Assembly (NCBI GenBank): GCA_036495485.1
Contig: DASXMU010000097.1
Coordinates: forward strand, 1 to 14,001
DNA length: 14,001 bases
Reading direction: 5' to 3'
Source: PALSA-505 sp036495485
Lineage (GTDB): Bacteria > Actinomycetota > Actinomycetes > Streptosporangiales > Streptosporangiaceae
This document shows, one piece after another, positions 1 through 6,588 of this stretch; positions within the stretch are counted from its first letter, which is position 1, and each line of letters opens with the position of its first letter. The position numbers were made by a program, and so were the translations under genes. Under the pieces are notes generated by a model. It saw only the letters and a list, made by a program, of their open reading frames with translations. It did no database searches and was not told the origin of the DNA.

Positions 1-1340
1 AACGTCGGATAGGCATAGATCATGCTCCGCAGCCTGGCCACCGGGACCTCGCCGTGAATCGCGACCACCAGCGCGCTGAGCACTTCGCCGCCGGCTGGAC
101 CGGCAGACGTGGCGCCGATCAGAACGTTGCGCTCGGCATCCTCGATGACCTTGATGAACCCTTCGTTGCCCGCCTTGTGGATCCAGCCCCTGGCGGATGC
201 TGGCACCGGGGTCATCCCGGTGCGGATCCGCAGGCCCTGCTCTCTCGCCTCGGCTTCGGTGAGTCCCACGCCGCCGATCTCGGGATCGGTGAACGTCACG
301 TTCGGGACGGCGCGGTAGTCGGCGGCCGGGCCGCCGAGGCCGAGGATGTCGCGGACGGCGATGCCGGCCTGGTATATGGACACGTGGGTGAACGCGCCCT
401 TGCCGGTGATGTCGCCGATCGCCCAGACGCCCTCGGCGGCGTGCATCCGGTCGTCCACGTCGATGGTCCGCACGTGCTCGTCCAGCCCGATCGCGCCGAT
501 GCCGAGCGCGGCCAGGCTGGTCCGCCGCCCGGTCGCGACCAGCAGCCGCTCAGCGCTGACGCTCTGCTCGCCGATGTCCACGGTGAACTGGCTGCCGTCG
601 TGGCTGACCAGCTTGGCCCCGGCCCCGGTGTGGACGGTGATCCCTTCCTCGGTGAACACCCGAGCGAGCAGCTCCCCGGATTCCGGCTCATCCAGCGGCA
701 GCAGCCTTGACTGAGCCTCGATGACCGTGACCTTCGCCCCGAACCGGGCGAACACCTGGGAAAGCTCGGCGCCGATCGCCCCGCCGCCAAGCGTGATCAG
801 CGACCGGGGCACCTGAGTGGTCTCGATCGCCTCCCGGTTGGTCCAGAACGGCGTGCCCGCCAGCCCGTCGATCGGCGGGACGGCGGGGTCGGTACCGGTG
901 TTGATCAGGATGCCCTTGCTGGCGCGCAGCACCCGGGGCGGTCGCTGGCCGTCCAGGCTCGCCACGGTTACCTCGCCGGGAGCGGTGATCCGGCCCCGGC
1001 CACGGACGAAGATCCCGCCCTGGCCCTCGAAGCGTTCCACGGCCAGCCGGTCGTCCCAGTCGTCGGTGGCCTCTTTCCTGATCCGGTCGGCCACCGGCGC
1101 CCAGTCGCCGGTCACCTGGGCCGTCCCGGCCATGCCGGGGATCCGGCGGCCCTCGGCCAGCAGGTTCGCGGCCCGGATCATCATTTTGGACGGGACGCAG
1201 CCCCAGTACGGGCACTCGCCCCCAGTCAGCCGATCCTCCACGCCCGCCACCCGGAGCCCGGCCTTGGCCAGCTCACCTGCGGCGTACTCACCGCCCGGGC
1301 CCATGCCTATCACGACGATGTCGACCTGCTCGCCGTCCAT
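1..1340 (-). CDS. FAD-dependent pyridine nucleotide-disulfide oxidoreductase, 3' end beyond the window
   Basis: This is a class I flavoprotein disulfide reductase (dihydrolipoamide dehydrogenase / mercuric reductase-like family), a cytosolic FAD and NAD(P)H enzyme. Translating the minus strand from the ATG at 1340 gives 446 codons open to the window edge. An N-terminal FAD Rossmann motif GMGPGG is followed by the redox disulfide motif GGECPYWGCVPSK, with both cysteines present. A second nucleotide-binding motif (LGGGAIGAE) and the late FAD motif AIGDITGKGAFTH follow. The start is backed by AAGGAGG five bases upstream. At the dimer interface, where lipoamide dehydrogenases carry the catalytic His of HPT, this protein reads AYPT. 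Tyr at this place is known in mercuric reductase and in soluble transhydrogenase, so lipoamide dehydrogenase activity is doubtful. The substrate is unknown. Only the last few tens of residues are missing. Confidence 0.93.
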   Translation of the reverse strand, partial: MDGEQVDIVVIGMGPGGEYAAGELAKAGLRVAGVEDRLTGGECPYWGCVPSKMMIRAANLLAEGRRIPGMAGTAQVTGDWAPVADRIRKEATDDWDDRLAVERFEGQGGIFVRGRGRITAPGEVTVASLDGQRPPRVLRASKGILINTGTDPAVPPIDGLAGTPFWTNREAIETTQVPRSLITLGGGAIGAELSQVFARFGAKVTVIEAQSRLLPLDEPESGELLARVFTEEGITVHTGAGAKLVSHDGSQFTVDIGEQSVSAERLLVATGRRTSLAALGIGAIGLDEHVRTIDVDDRMHAAEGVWAIGDITGKGAFTHVSIYQAGIAVRDILGLGGPAADYRAVPNVTFTDPEIGGVGLTEAEAREQGLRIRTGMTPVPASARGWIHKAGNEGFIKVIEDAERNVLIGATSAGPAGGEVLSALVVAIHGEVPVARLRSMIYAYPT

Positions 1341-1676
1341 CTTCCCCTCCTTGCCGGTTGGCTGGCCTGCTGCCCGCGTGGCCGCTGATTATCCCGCCCC
1401 GCGATCGCCCAAGGGCACAGCAGGGCCAGACCTCATTCAGTCTTCGGTGTGAACCTGATATCGGATCGGTGGACACACCACGGTTACGGCCCGTTCAACC
1501 GCTTCTGTGATCATGATGGTCATGAGGAACCTGCTGCGATGGCCCGGACGGCGTGTCCTCACCGCCGGTGCCGCCTGCCCCACCTGGGCGACGCCTAGAT
1601 GCCGCAGGTCAAGTCGTTCGGCCCGGACGTCTACACCAACCGCTGAGCATCCCACCGATGCCGTGGCCGGCCTGAG

Positions 1677-1694
1677 CGGCCTGGCGCCAGGCCG
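1677..1694. promoter_or_regulatory. 18-bp perfect palindrome upstream of hicBA
   Basis: CGGCCTGGCGCCAGGCCG is its own reverse complement. Overlapping it, GCCGGCCTG (1666-1674) can also pair with CAGGCCGGC (1688-1696) around a 13-base loop. It lies about 28 bases upstream of the TACAAT hexamer proposed as the hicB -10 box. It could be an operator or a hairpin that insulates the operon. Its role is inferred from position only. Confidence 0.4.
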
Positions 1695-1722
1695 GCATCC
1701 GGCACCACCGGGAAGCCGTGGG

Positions 1723-1728
1723 TACAAT
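1723..1728 (+). promoter_or_regulatory. candidate -10 box of a leaderless hicBA transcript
   Basis: The hexamer TACAAT ends six bases before the GTG start codon of hicB at 1735. This puts the expected transcription start on or next to the G of the start codon. No Shine-Dalgarno sequence precedes that GTG. TANNNT boxes at this distance are the usual layout of leaderless genes in actinobacteria. No good -35 hexamer is visible. Confidence 0.5.
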
Positions 1729-1734
1729 CCCCTC

Positions 1735-1944
1735 GTGGATCGTCTCGTGCACGTGCCGTACACCGTCGAGCAAGATGAAACCGGTTGGTGGTGTGCCCAC
1801 GCCCCATTGCCGGGGGGTGGCGCTAACGGTGAGGGCCAGACGCGGGAGGAGGCAGTCGCCGACCTCCGCGAGGCTCTCGACGGCTGGTTCGCGGAATTCG
1901 GCGTGCCTAAGGAACTGACGATCACCGTCCCCGACGTTGCCTGA
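1735..1944 (+). CDS. hicB: HicB-like antitoxin, short form
   Basis: This 69-residue protein is predicted to be the antitoxin that binds and blocks the adjacent HicA toxin. It has the HicB partial RNase H-like pattern: an opening strand (HVPYTVEQDETGWWCAH), a short loop rich in Pro and Gly, then the helix segment GQTREEAVADLREALDGWF. It ends after a last strand (ELTITVP), with no C-terminal ribbon-helix-helix or HTH DNA-binding domain as longer HicB proteins have, so autoregulation through HicB itself is uncertain. The GTG at 1735 is chosen because the HicB fold begins there and a -10-like TACAAT lies six bases upstream. The reading frame stays open further upstream, but that part has no HicB similarity. 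The stop overlaps the hicA start (TGATG), implying translational coupling. Confidence 0.82.
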   Translation: MDRLVHVPYTVEQDETGWWCAHAPLPGGGANGEGQTREEAVADLREALDGWFAEFGVPKELTITVPDVA

Positions 1945-2168
1945 TGCCGCCGGTCCCTGTCGTACGCGGCGGCCAAGTGGTGAAAGCGCTGGAGAAGGCG
2001 GGCTTCGCCGTCGGCAGAGTCAACGGCAGTCATCACATCATGCACCACCCCGATGGCAGGCGGACGACGGTCCCAGTTCACGCTGGCCGTGATATCCGTC
2101 CAGGCACGTTGCGGAATATCCTGAAAGATACGGGGCTGACTATCGATGAGTTGCGGCGCTTGCTGTAA
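1944..2168 (+). CDS. hicA: HicA-like toxin (mRNA interferase)
   Basis: HicA toxins are small dsRBD-like ribonucleases that cleave mRNA and are held inactive by HicB. This 74-residue protein shows the family pattern: an N-terminal helix (GGQVVKALEKAGFAV), the strand with the catalytic His region (NGSHHIMHHPDGR), a strand with TVPVHAGRDI, and a C-terminal helix pair (RPGTLRNILKDTGLTIDELRRLL). His30/His31 are the candidate catalytic residues. The ATG shares one base with the hicB TGA stop, so the toxin is probably made only when the antitoxin is translated. The order is antitoxin then toxin, the reverse of the classical hicA-hicB order but common among homologues. Confidence 0.88.
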   Translation: MPPVPVVRGGQVVKALEKAGFAVGRVNGSHHIMHHPDGRRTTVPVHAGRDIRPGTLRNILKDTGLTIDELRRLL

Positions 2169-2237
2169 CTCCAAGCCCCTCACCAAGTGTGAGCAGATGC
2201 GACTTCTGGCCTGCTAGCCGACATAGAAGGAGCAATC

Positions 2238-2546
2238 ATGCAGACGGTCAAGGTTCCGCGCCAGGGCATCACCCGCGATCAGGTGATCGCCGCACTCGGG
2301 CACGCACTCGGCCCTAGCTACCGGCTGGACCCCGACGGCGACGGGCTCCAGATTCAGAAGGGCATGTTCGCCCGGGCCGCAGTGAAGATCCAGAACGAGC
2401 CGGACGGCACGATCTTCGAAGTGACCTCGCAAACCATTCCGGTCCCCCTGCTCTTCGTCACCCTCAAGGTCATCAACAACCGGGGCATCGTCCGCCGGGT
2501 AGCCGACACCATCGGCCAGCCGGATACCTTCCGCGCAGAGGCTTGA
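2238..2546 (+). CDS. hypothetical protein, 102 residues
   Basis: I do not recognise this family. The start is well supported by GAAGGAG five bases before the ATG, and codon use matches the neighbouring genes. The protein has no signal peptide and no clear membrane segment. It begins with a helix-like segment (TRDQVIAALGHALGPSY), followed by alternating hydrophobic strands (GLQIQKG, AAVKIQNE, TIFEVTSQ) and a hydrophobic stretch, PVPLLFVTLKVI, before a basic NNRGIVRRVADTI end. A small alpha/beta cytosolic fold is likely. It lies 69 bases after hicA and about 90 before the ABC transporter on the same strand, so it could be a separate unit or the tail of either neighbour. Confidence 0.75.
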   Translation: MQTVKVPRQGITRDQVIAALGHALGPSYRLDPDGDGLQIQKGMFARAAVKIQNEPDGTIFEVTSQTIPVPLLFVTLKVINNRGIVRRVADTIGQPDTFRAEA

Positions 2547-2636
2547 GGCGACTCCAGGTAGTGCAGGCGGTAGACAGCCGGCCGGAAGTAGGGTGACCTG
2601 GGAGAGTCTGGGCACGGTCGGTGAGGTGGTATGGCC

Positions 2637-3497
2637 ATGAGAAGGCAGGCCAGTGTGTGGGCGGCCGCGGTTATGGCGGTGGCCGGTGGGCTGGCGGGGT
2701 GCGGGAGCATCACGAACAACCCGGGGAGCAGCGGCGGGTCCAATCCGTGCTCTCGCTCGGCTATCCAGGCCGACCTCTACCAGAAGGGCGCGCTGACCGT
2801 CGCGACGGACAAGCCCGCCTACCCGCCGTGGTTCGGGAACAACAACCCGGCGGACGGGCAGGGGTACGAGAGCGCGGTGGCGTACGCGGTCGCGGGTCAG
2901 CTCGGGTTCAAGCGCTCGCAGGTGCACTGGGCCTATGAGCCGTTCAACGACTCCTACGCGCCCGGGCCCAAAAAGTTCGATTTCGACATCAATGAAATCT
3001 CGGTGACGCCGCAGCGGGCCTCGGCGGTGTCGTTCTCGATCAGCTACTACGACGACGAACAGGCGCTGGTGGCGCTGAAGGGCACGCCGATCGTCGCCAA
3101 GCACGCGCCGTCGGACCTGGCGGGCTATGTGTACGGTGACCAGGTCGGGACGACCAGCCTGACGTTCATCAACAACGAGATCCAGCCGACGGCCACGCCC
3201 AAGGTGTTCGAGACGCTGAACGACGTGAAGCAGGCGCTGCAGACCCACCAGATCGCGGCTCTCGTCACCGATACGCCGACCGCTCAGTTCATCTCCTCCT
3301 CGGAGATACCGCACTCGCTCATGGTGGCCCAGTTCCCGAGCACGGGTGAACATTACGGCCTGCTGTTCCGCAAGGGCGACCCGCTGGTGAGCTGCGTGAA
3401 CAAGGCGCTGGGCACGCTGACCAGCAACGGCACACTGCACAGCCTGCAGAAGCGGTACCTGAAGATCTACCTCTCGGTCCCGGTGATCAAGCCCTGA
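2637..3497 (+). CDS. polar amino acid ABC transporter, substrate-binding lipoprotein
   Basis: This is the extracellular receptor of an amino acid importer of the SBP_bac_3 type. The N-terminus is a lipoprotein signal: basic MRRQ, a hydrophobic core, and the lipobox LAGC with Cys22 as the lipidation site. The mature protein has the family pattern: an opening strand LTVATDKPAYPPW, the ligand-lobe segment GYESAVAYAVAGQLGF, and a second-lobe segment with DQVGTTSLTFINN. The ATG at 2637 is preferred over the in-frame ATG at 2631. The GAGGTGG Shine-Dalgarno at 2623-2629 lies seven bases from 2637 but only one from 2631. Permease and ATPase genes follow on the same strand. The exact amino acid cannot be read from the sequence. 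Confidence 0.9.
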   Translation: MRRQASVWAAAVMAVAGGLAGCGSITNNPGSSGGSNPCSRSAIQADLYQKGALTVATDKPAYPPWFGNNNPADGQGYESAVAYAVAGQLGFKRSQVHWAYEPFNDSYAPGPKKFDFDINEISVTPQRASAVSFSISYYDDEQALVALKGTPIVAKHAPSDLAGYVYGDQVGTTSLTFINNEIQPTATPKVFETLNDVKQALQTHQIAALVTDTPTAQFISSSEIPHSLMVAQFPSTGEHYGLLFRKGDPLVSCVNKALGTLTSNGTLHSLQKRYLKIYLSVPVIKP

Positions 3498-3580
3498 GCA
3501 TCGACGGGGGCCGCGGCCCGCTGCTGCTCGGCGGTGGCGGGCACGGCATAGGGCCGGGTGCGTTCGGCTCGCGCAGGCGG

Positions 3581-4405
3581 ATGAGCCGCCGGCGGGCGGC
3601 TGCGCTGTCCACGCTGAGCACGGTCGTGGTGCTGGGTGCGCTGGCTGCTATCTTCCTTGCCGCGCCGGGCAGCAAGCAGGTCAGGCACACATTTTTCAGC
3701 CCGCACGCGATGTGGCAGTCGCTGATCGGCAACCCGAAGCAGGGCTACTACTCGGTGGGCGAGGCGCTCTGGCTGAACATCAGGATGTTCCTGGCCGCCG
3801 AGGTGCTGATCCTGATACTCGCGCTGGTGATCGCCGTGATCCGGCAGTCCACCGGGCCGGTGCTGTTCCCGCTGCGGGTGCTCAGCACGGTCTACGTGGA
3901 CGTGTTCCGCGGGGTGCCGCTGATCCTGGTCGTCTTCGCGCTCGGCTTCGGGGTGCCCGCGCTGTCGCTGAAAGTGCTGTCCACCCAGTCGGCGGCGGTG
4001 TACGGGGTGGCCGCGCTGGTGCTGTCCTACTCCGCCTACGTCTCCGAGGTGTACCGGGCCGGGCTGAACTCGGTGCACCAGAGCCAGGTGGCAGCGGCCC
4101 GCTCGCTCGGCCTGTCCCAGTGGCAGTCGCTGCGGCACGTGATCCTACCGCAGGCCATCAGGACGATCATCCCGCCGCTGCTGAACGACTTCATCAGCTT
4201 GCAGAAGGACACCGCTCTGGTCGGCATCCTCGGCGCCATCGAGGCGAACAAGGCCGCCGAGCTGTACAGCGACACGGTGTTCAACTACTCCAGCTACACG
4301 GTGGCGGCGATCCTCTTCCTCATCCTGACGATCCCGCTGGCCCGGTTCACCGATCACCTGATCGCGCGGGACCGGGAGCGGCGGCTGGCCGGGGCAGTCC
4401 GGTGA
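3581..4405 (+). CDS. polar amino acid ABC transporter permease (HisM/GlnP type)
   Basis: This is the membrane subunit of the importer, 274 residues, of the His/Glu/Gln/Arg/opine permease family. Hydrophobic segments include residues about 8-28, 60-87 (MFLAAEVLILILALVIAVI), 97-125 (a stretch with LILVVFALGFGVPAL), 133-155 and 240-260. The EAA loop that contacts the ATPase is clear: AARSLGLSQWQSLRHVILPQA. An 83-base gap separates it from the receptor gene. The frame is open through that gap without a usual start codon. The ATG at 3581 has only a weak AGGCGG directly next to it, so the start is less sure than the gene. The stop overlaps the ATPase start by four bases (GTGA). Confidence 0.9.
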   Translation: MSRRRAAALSTLSTVVVLGALAAIFLAAPGSKQVRHTFFSPHAMWQSLIGNPKQGYYSVGEALWLNIRMFLAAEVLILILALVIAVIRQSTGPVLFPLRVLSTVYVDVFRGVPLILVVFALGFGVPALSLKVLSTQSAAVYGVAALVLSYSAYVSEVYRAGLNSVHQSQVAAARSLGLSQWQSLRHVILPQAIRTIIPPLLNDFISLQKDTALVGILGAIEANKAAELYSDTVFNYSSYTVAAILFLILTIPLARFTDHLIARDRERRLAGAVR

Positions 4406-5199
4406 CCGGCCAGCTCGCCGGGGCCGGGGACGGCACCGCCGCCCCGGCGGACCCGGCGGAAGCGGTCAGGATCGAGGGCCTGCGCAAGTCGTTCGGTGCG
4501 AACCTGGTCCTTGACGGGATCGACCTGTCACTGGCCGCGCACGAGGTGATCTGCCTCATCGGCGCCTCCGGCTCGGGCAAGTCCACCCTGCTGCGCTGCG
4601 TCAACCTGCTGGAACCCATCGACGCCGGGCGGATCTGGCTGTCCGGGCATGAGATCACCGCCGATGACGTGAACGAGAACCTGGTGCGCAGGCACATCGG
4701 GATCGTCTTCCAGGCGTTCAACCTGTTCCCGCACATGACTGTGCTGCGCAACGTGACGCTCGGCCCGGTGAAGGTGCTGGGCAGTACCCGGCAGGCGGCC
4801 GAAGGGGAGGCCAGGGAGCTGCTGCGCCGGTTCGGCCTGCTGGACAAGGAGTCCGACTTCCCGGACCGGCTGTCCGGCGGCCAGCAGCAGCGGGTGGCCA
4901 TCGTCCGGGCGCTCGCCATGCACCCGCAGATCATGCTGCTCGACGAGGTGACCAGCGCGCTCGACCCCGAACTGGTCGCCGAGGTGCTGGACGTCATCCG
5001 CGAGCTGGCCGGGAGCGGCATGACTATGCTGATCGCCACCCACGAGATGGGTTTCGCCAAGGACATCGCCCGCCGGGTCTGCTTCCTCGAAGGCGGCCAG
5101 ATCGTCGAGGACGCCCCGCCCGCCGAGCTGTTCACCGACCCCAAGGACGAGCGCACCCGGCGTTTCCTGCGCCGCATCGTCGACGCAGGCCGTCTGTGA
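4402..5199 (+). CDS. polar amino acid ABC transporter ATP-binding protein (GlnQ type)
   Basis: This cytosolic ATPase powers the importer. The 265 residues carry every ABC motif: Walker A GASGSGKST at 54-62 (Lys60), Q-loop Gln104 in FQAFNLFPH, signature LSGGQQQR at 157-164, Walker B IMLLDE at 177-182 followed by the family-typical VTSALDPE, and the switch His214 in IATHEMGF. The GTG at 4402 overlaps the permease stop in a GTGA arrangement, which indicates translational coupling and equal subunit supply. The N-terminal 20 residues are Ala/Gly rich and precede the normal start of the domain (VRIEGLRKSFG). A hairpin at 5212-5245 closes the operon. Confidence 0.95.
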   Translation: MTGQLAGAGDGTAAPADPAEAVRIEGLRKSFGANLVLDGIDLSLAAHEVICLIGASGSGKSTLLRCVNLLEPIDAGRIWLSGHEITADDVNENLVRRHIGIVFQAFNLFPHMTVLRNVTLGPVKVLGSTRQAAEGEARELLRRFGLLDKESDFPDRLSGGQQQRVAIVRALAMHPQIMLLDEVTSALDPELVAEVLDVIRELAGSGMTMLIATHEMGFAKDIARRVCFLEGGQIVEDAPPAELFTDPKDERTRRFLRRIVDAGRL

Positions 5200-5211
5200 G
5201 CCCCCTCACCA

Positions 5212-5245
5212 CCCTGTGATCGCCGTACAGACCGGGATCACAGGG
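5212..5245. terminator. hairpin between convergent genes, probable bidirectional terminator
   Basis: CCCTGTGATC (5212-5221) pairs perfectly with GATCACAGGG (5236-5245), a ten-base-pair stem with a 14-base loop. It begins 13 bases after the ATPase stop and lies 28 bases beyond the stop of the minus-strand propeller gene. No U-run follows on either side, as is common for actinobacterial terminators. Confidence 0.7.
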
Positions 5246-5273
5246 CCGCTGCCGTTGCTGATGTGTGCGTCTT

Positions 5274-6371
5274 TCAATTCGGGGTGATCACGATGAGCCC
5301 GGCGCCACCGGAGATCTTGATCAGCTTGCCGGGCTTGCTGGTGGTGGTGTTGATCGGGGTCACTCCCAGGCTGCTGGTGACATAGGCGGTCTTGCCATCC
5401 GGGGTGATCGCGATGCTGCTCAGGCTGCCACCGATGCTGATCGGCTTGCCGGGCTTGTTGGTGGCGGTGCTGATCGGGGTCACCGCGCCGGAGCTGCCGA
5501 CGACATAGAGGGTCTTGCCGTTCGGGGTGATCGCGATGGCGCCGGCCGAGACCTTGATCAGCTTGCCGGGTTTGTTGGTGGTGGTGTTGACCGGGGTCAC
5601 GCCCAGACTGCTGGTCACGTAGGCGGTCTTGCTATCCGGGGTGAACGCGATGGCTGTCGGGATGGCGCCCAGGTTGACCGGCGTGAGGGGCTTGCTGGTG
5701 GCGGTCCGGATCGGGGTTACGGCGGCCGCGTCCCCGGCGACGTAGGCGGTCTTGCTGTCCGGGGTGACCGCGATGGACACGGGGTCGAAGCTAATCGGGA
5801 TCTTGCTGCCGGCCGTGTTGGTGGCGACCGTGAACGGGGTCACCGTGTCGTCGCCAAAGTCGGCGGCGTATCCGGTCTTCCCATTCGGGGTGACCGAAAC
5901 GCCGACAGGCGCCTCTCCGGTCGGGATCTGGCCGACCTGCTTGCTGGTGGCGGTGCTGACCGCGATCACCGCGTCCCAGTCCTGGTCAGCGATGTAGAGG
6001 GTCTTGCTGTCCGGGGTGACCGCGAGGGCGGCCGGATTGCGCGCAACGTTGAACGGGGTGCCGGGCTTGTTGGTGGCCGTGGTGATCGGAACCACGACCG
6101 GATCGCCGTTGAAGCCGTTGACGTAGACCTTCTTCCCGTTGGGCGTGAGCACCATGAGGAAGGAGCCTCCGGTCGGGATCACCTTGCCAGCCTTCTTGGT
6201 GACGGTGTTGATGGGGACGACCCCGCCGTCGGCGAGCACGAAGGCTTTCACCACACTTACTTGCCTGACCTGGGCGGCGGCCGCGCTCCCCGGGCTGGCG
6301 GCCCCGGCCAGAGCTGGTAAAGCCAGCGCGGCCGCTGCCGCGAGACGGAACTTCGTTGACCGTGAGTACAT
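5274..6371 (-). CDS. secreted YVTN-type beta-propeller repeat protein
   Basis: The 365-residue product is a predicted secreted beta-propeller built from about 40-residue repeats of the form VTPI-TATNKPGKPI...SIAITPDGKTAYV (YVTN/YncE-like). Seven complete repeats are visible, plus an eighth that stops at ITPN. The N-terminal strand KAFVLADGG could close the ring with it. A Sec signal peptide is clear (basic MYSRSTKFR, then a long Ala/Leu core ending near GSAAAA). The ATG at 6371 is preferred over an in-frame ATG eleven codons upstream because GGGGAGGA lies seven bases before it. No catalytic motif is evident; a scaffold, binding or lactonase-like role is possible, and none can be assigned. It converges with the ABC operon. 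Confidence 0.85.
   Translation of the reverse strand: MYSRSTKFRLAAAAALALPALAGAASPGSAAAAQVRQVSVVKAFVLADGGVVPINTVTKKAGKVIPTGGSFLMVLTPNGKKVYVNGFNGDPVVVPITTATNKPGTPFNVARNPAALAVTPDSKTLYIADQDWDAVIAVSTATSKQVGQIPTGEAPVGVSVTPNGKTGYAADFGDDTVTPFTVATNTAGSKIPISFDPVSIAVTPDSKTAYVAGDAAAVTPIRTATSKPLTPVNLGAIPTAIAFTPDSKTAYVTSSLGVTPVNTTTNKPGKLIKVSAGAIAITPNGKTLYVVGSSGAVTPISTATNKPGKPISIGGSLSSIAITPDGKTAYVTSSLGVTPINTTTSKPGKLIKISGGAGLIVITPN
5277..5750 (-). repeat. tandem duplication of a two-blade unit inside the propeller gene
   Basis: The last four blades form two near-copies of a two-blade block offset by about 237 bases (79 codons). For example, the stretch around 5361-5410 closely matches that around 5598-5650. 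Both encode TAYVTSSLGVTP followed by NTTTNKPGKLIK or NTTTSKPGKLIK. The nucleotide match is stronger than between other blades, which points to a more recent duplication. Confidence 0.65.
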
Positions 6372-6588
6372 CGCAAAGTCCTCCCCTGCGAATAGTAAAG
6401 ACATCCTCTTGTAACTGATCGCCCGGCCAGCCGCCAGCGATACAGCACTATCTATTGTGATAACGATTACCTACAGTTCACAAGGGGTAAAGCCCTCTTT
6501 TTAGGCGTAACTGGTAACAAGCCGGGACAGATAGGGAGCTTCGAGCCTGGCGGCCTCGCTCCCGGTCAGCCGCAACCTGGTCGCATCG
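6372..6588. promoter_or_regulatory. AT-richer promoter region of the propeller gene, with an inverted repeat
   Basis: These 217 bases between two minus-strand genes hold no ORF worth calling. The part from about 6450 to 6520 is markedly AT-richer than its surroundings. TTGTGA (6455-6460) and TCACAA (6478-6483) form a perfect inverted repeat with a 17-base spacer. Read on the minus strand, TTGTGA and CACAAT are 18 bases apart, a passable -35/-10 pair about 85 bases upstream of the start codon. Inside the spacer, TAACGATTA is a short imperfect palindrome. The regulator is unknown. Confidence 0.4.

Larger units (their letters stand above)
1341..1734. other. gene-poor stretch between the oxidoreductase and hicB
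   Basis: About 390 bases hold no gene I can support. It contains the oxidoreductase start region at the left and the hicBA promoter region at the right. A 15-codon ORF at 1600-1647 (starting MPQVKSFGPDVY) directly follows an in-frame stop and looks like chance or an old remnant. Long ORFs crossing it on both strands are shadows with no recognisable domain. A perfect palindrome at 1677-1694 is listed separately. Confidence 0.5.

Noticed and set aside
1600..1647. 15-codon ORF MPQVKSFGPDVYTNR
   Set aside because: It is too short to support, has no ribosome site and directly follows a stop in the same frame.
1437..2186. 249-codon minus-strand ORF opposite hicBA
   Set aside because: No domain is recognisable, and the plus strand has two overlapping family-typical genes.
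2214..3440. 408-codon minus-strand ORF opposite the unknown gene and the ABC receptor
   Set aside because: It is the antisense shadow of two well-supported genes, has no recognisable domain and is Arg/Gly/Val rich as such shadows are in high-GC DNA.
5277..6260. Regularly spaced repeats resembling a repeat array
   Set aside because: The period is about 120 bases, in frame, and codes for propeller blades. There are no short identical repeats with unique spacers, so it is not CRISPR.
5265..6320. 351-codon plus-strand ORF with GGGADRGH-like repeats
   Set aside because: It is the complement of the propeller repeats. The signal peptide, ribosome site and YVTN motifs are all on the minus strand.
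6481..6506. AGGG-loop-CCCT followed by CTTTTT on the plus strand, resembling a terminator
   Set aside because: The stem is only four pairs, and no plus-strand gene ends upstream of it.
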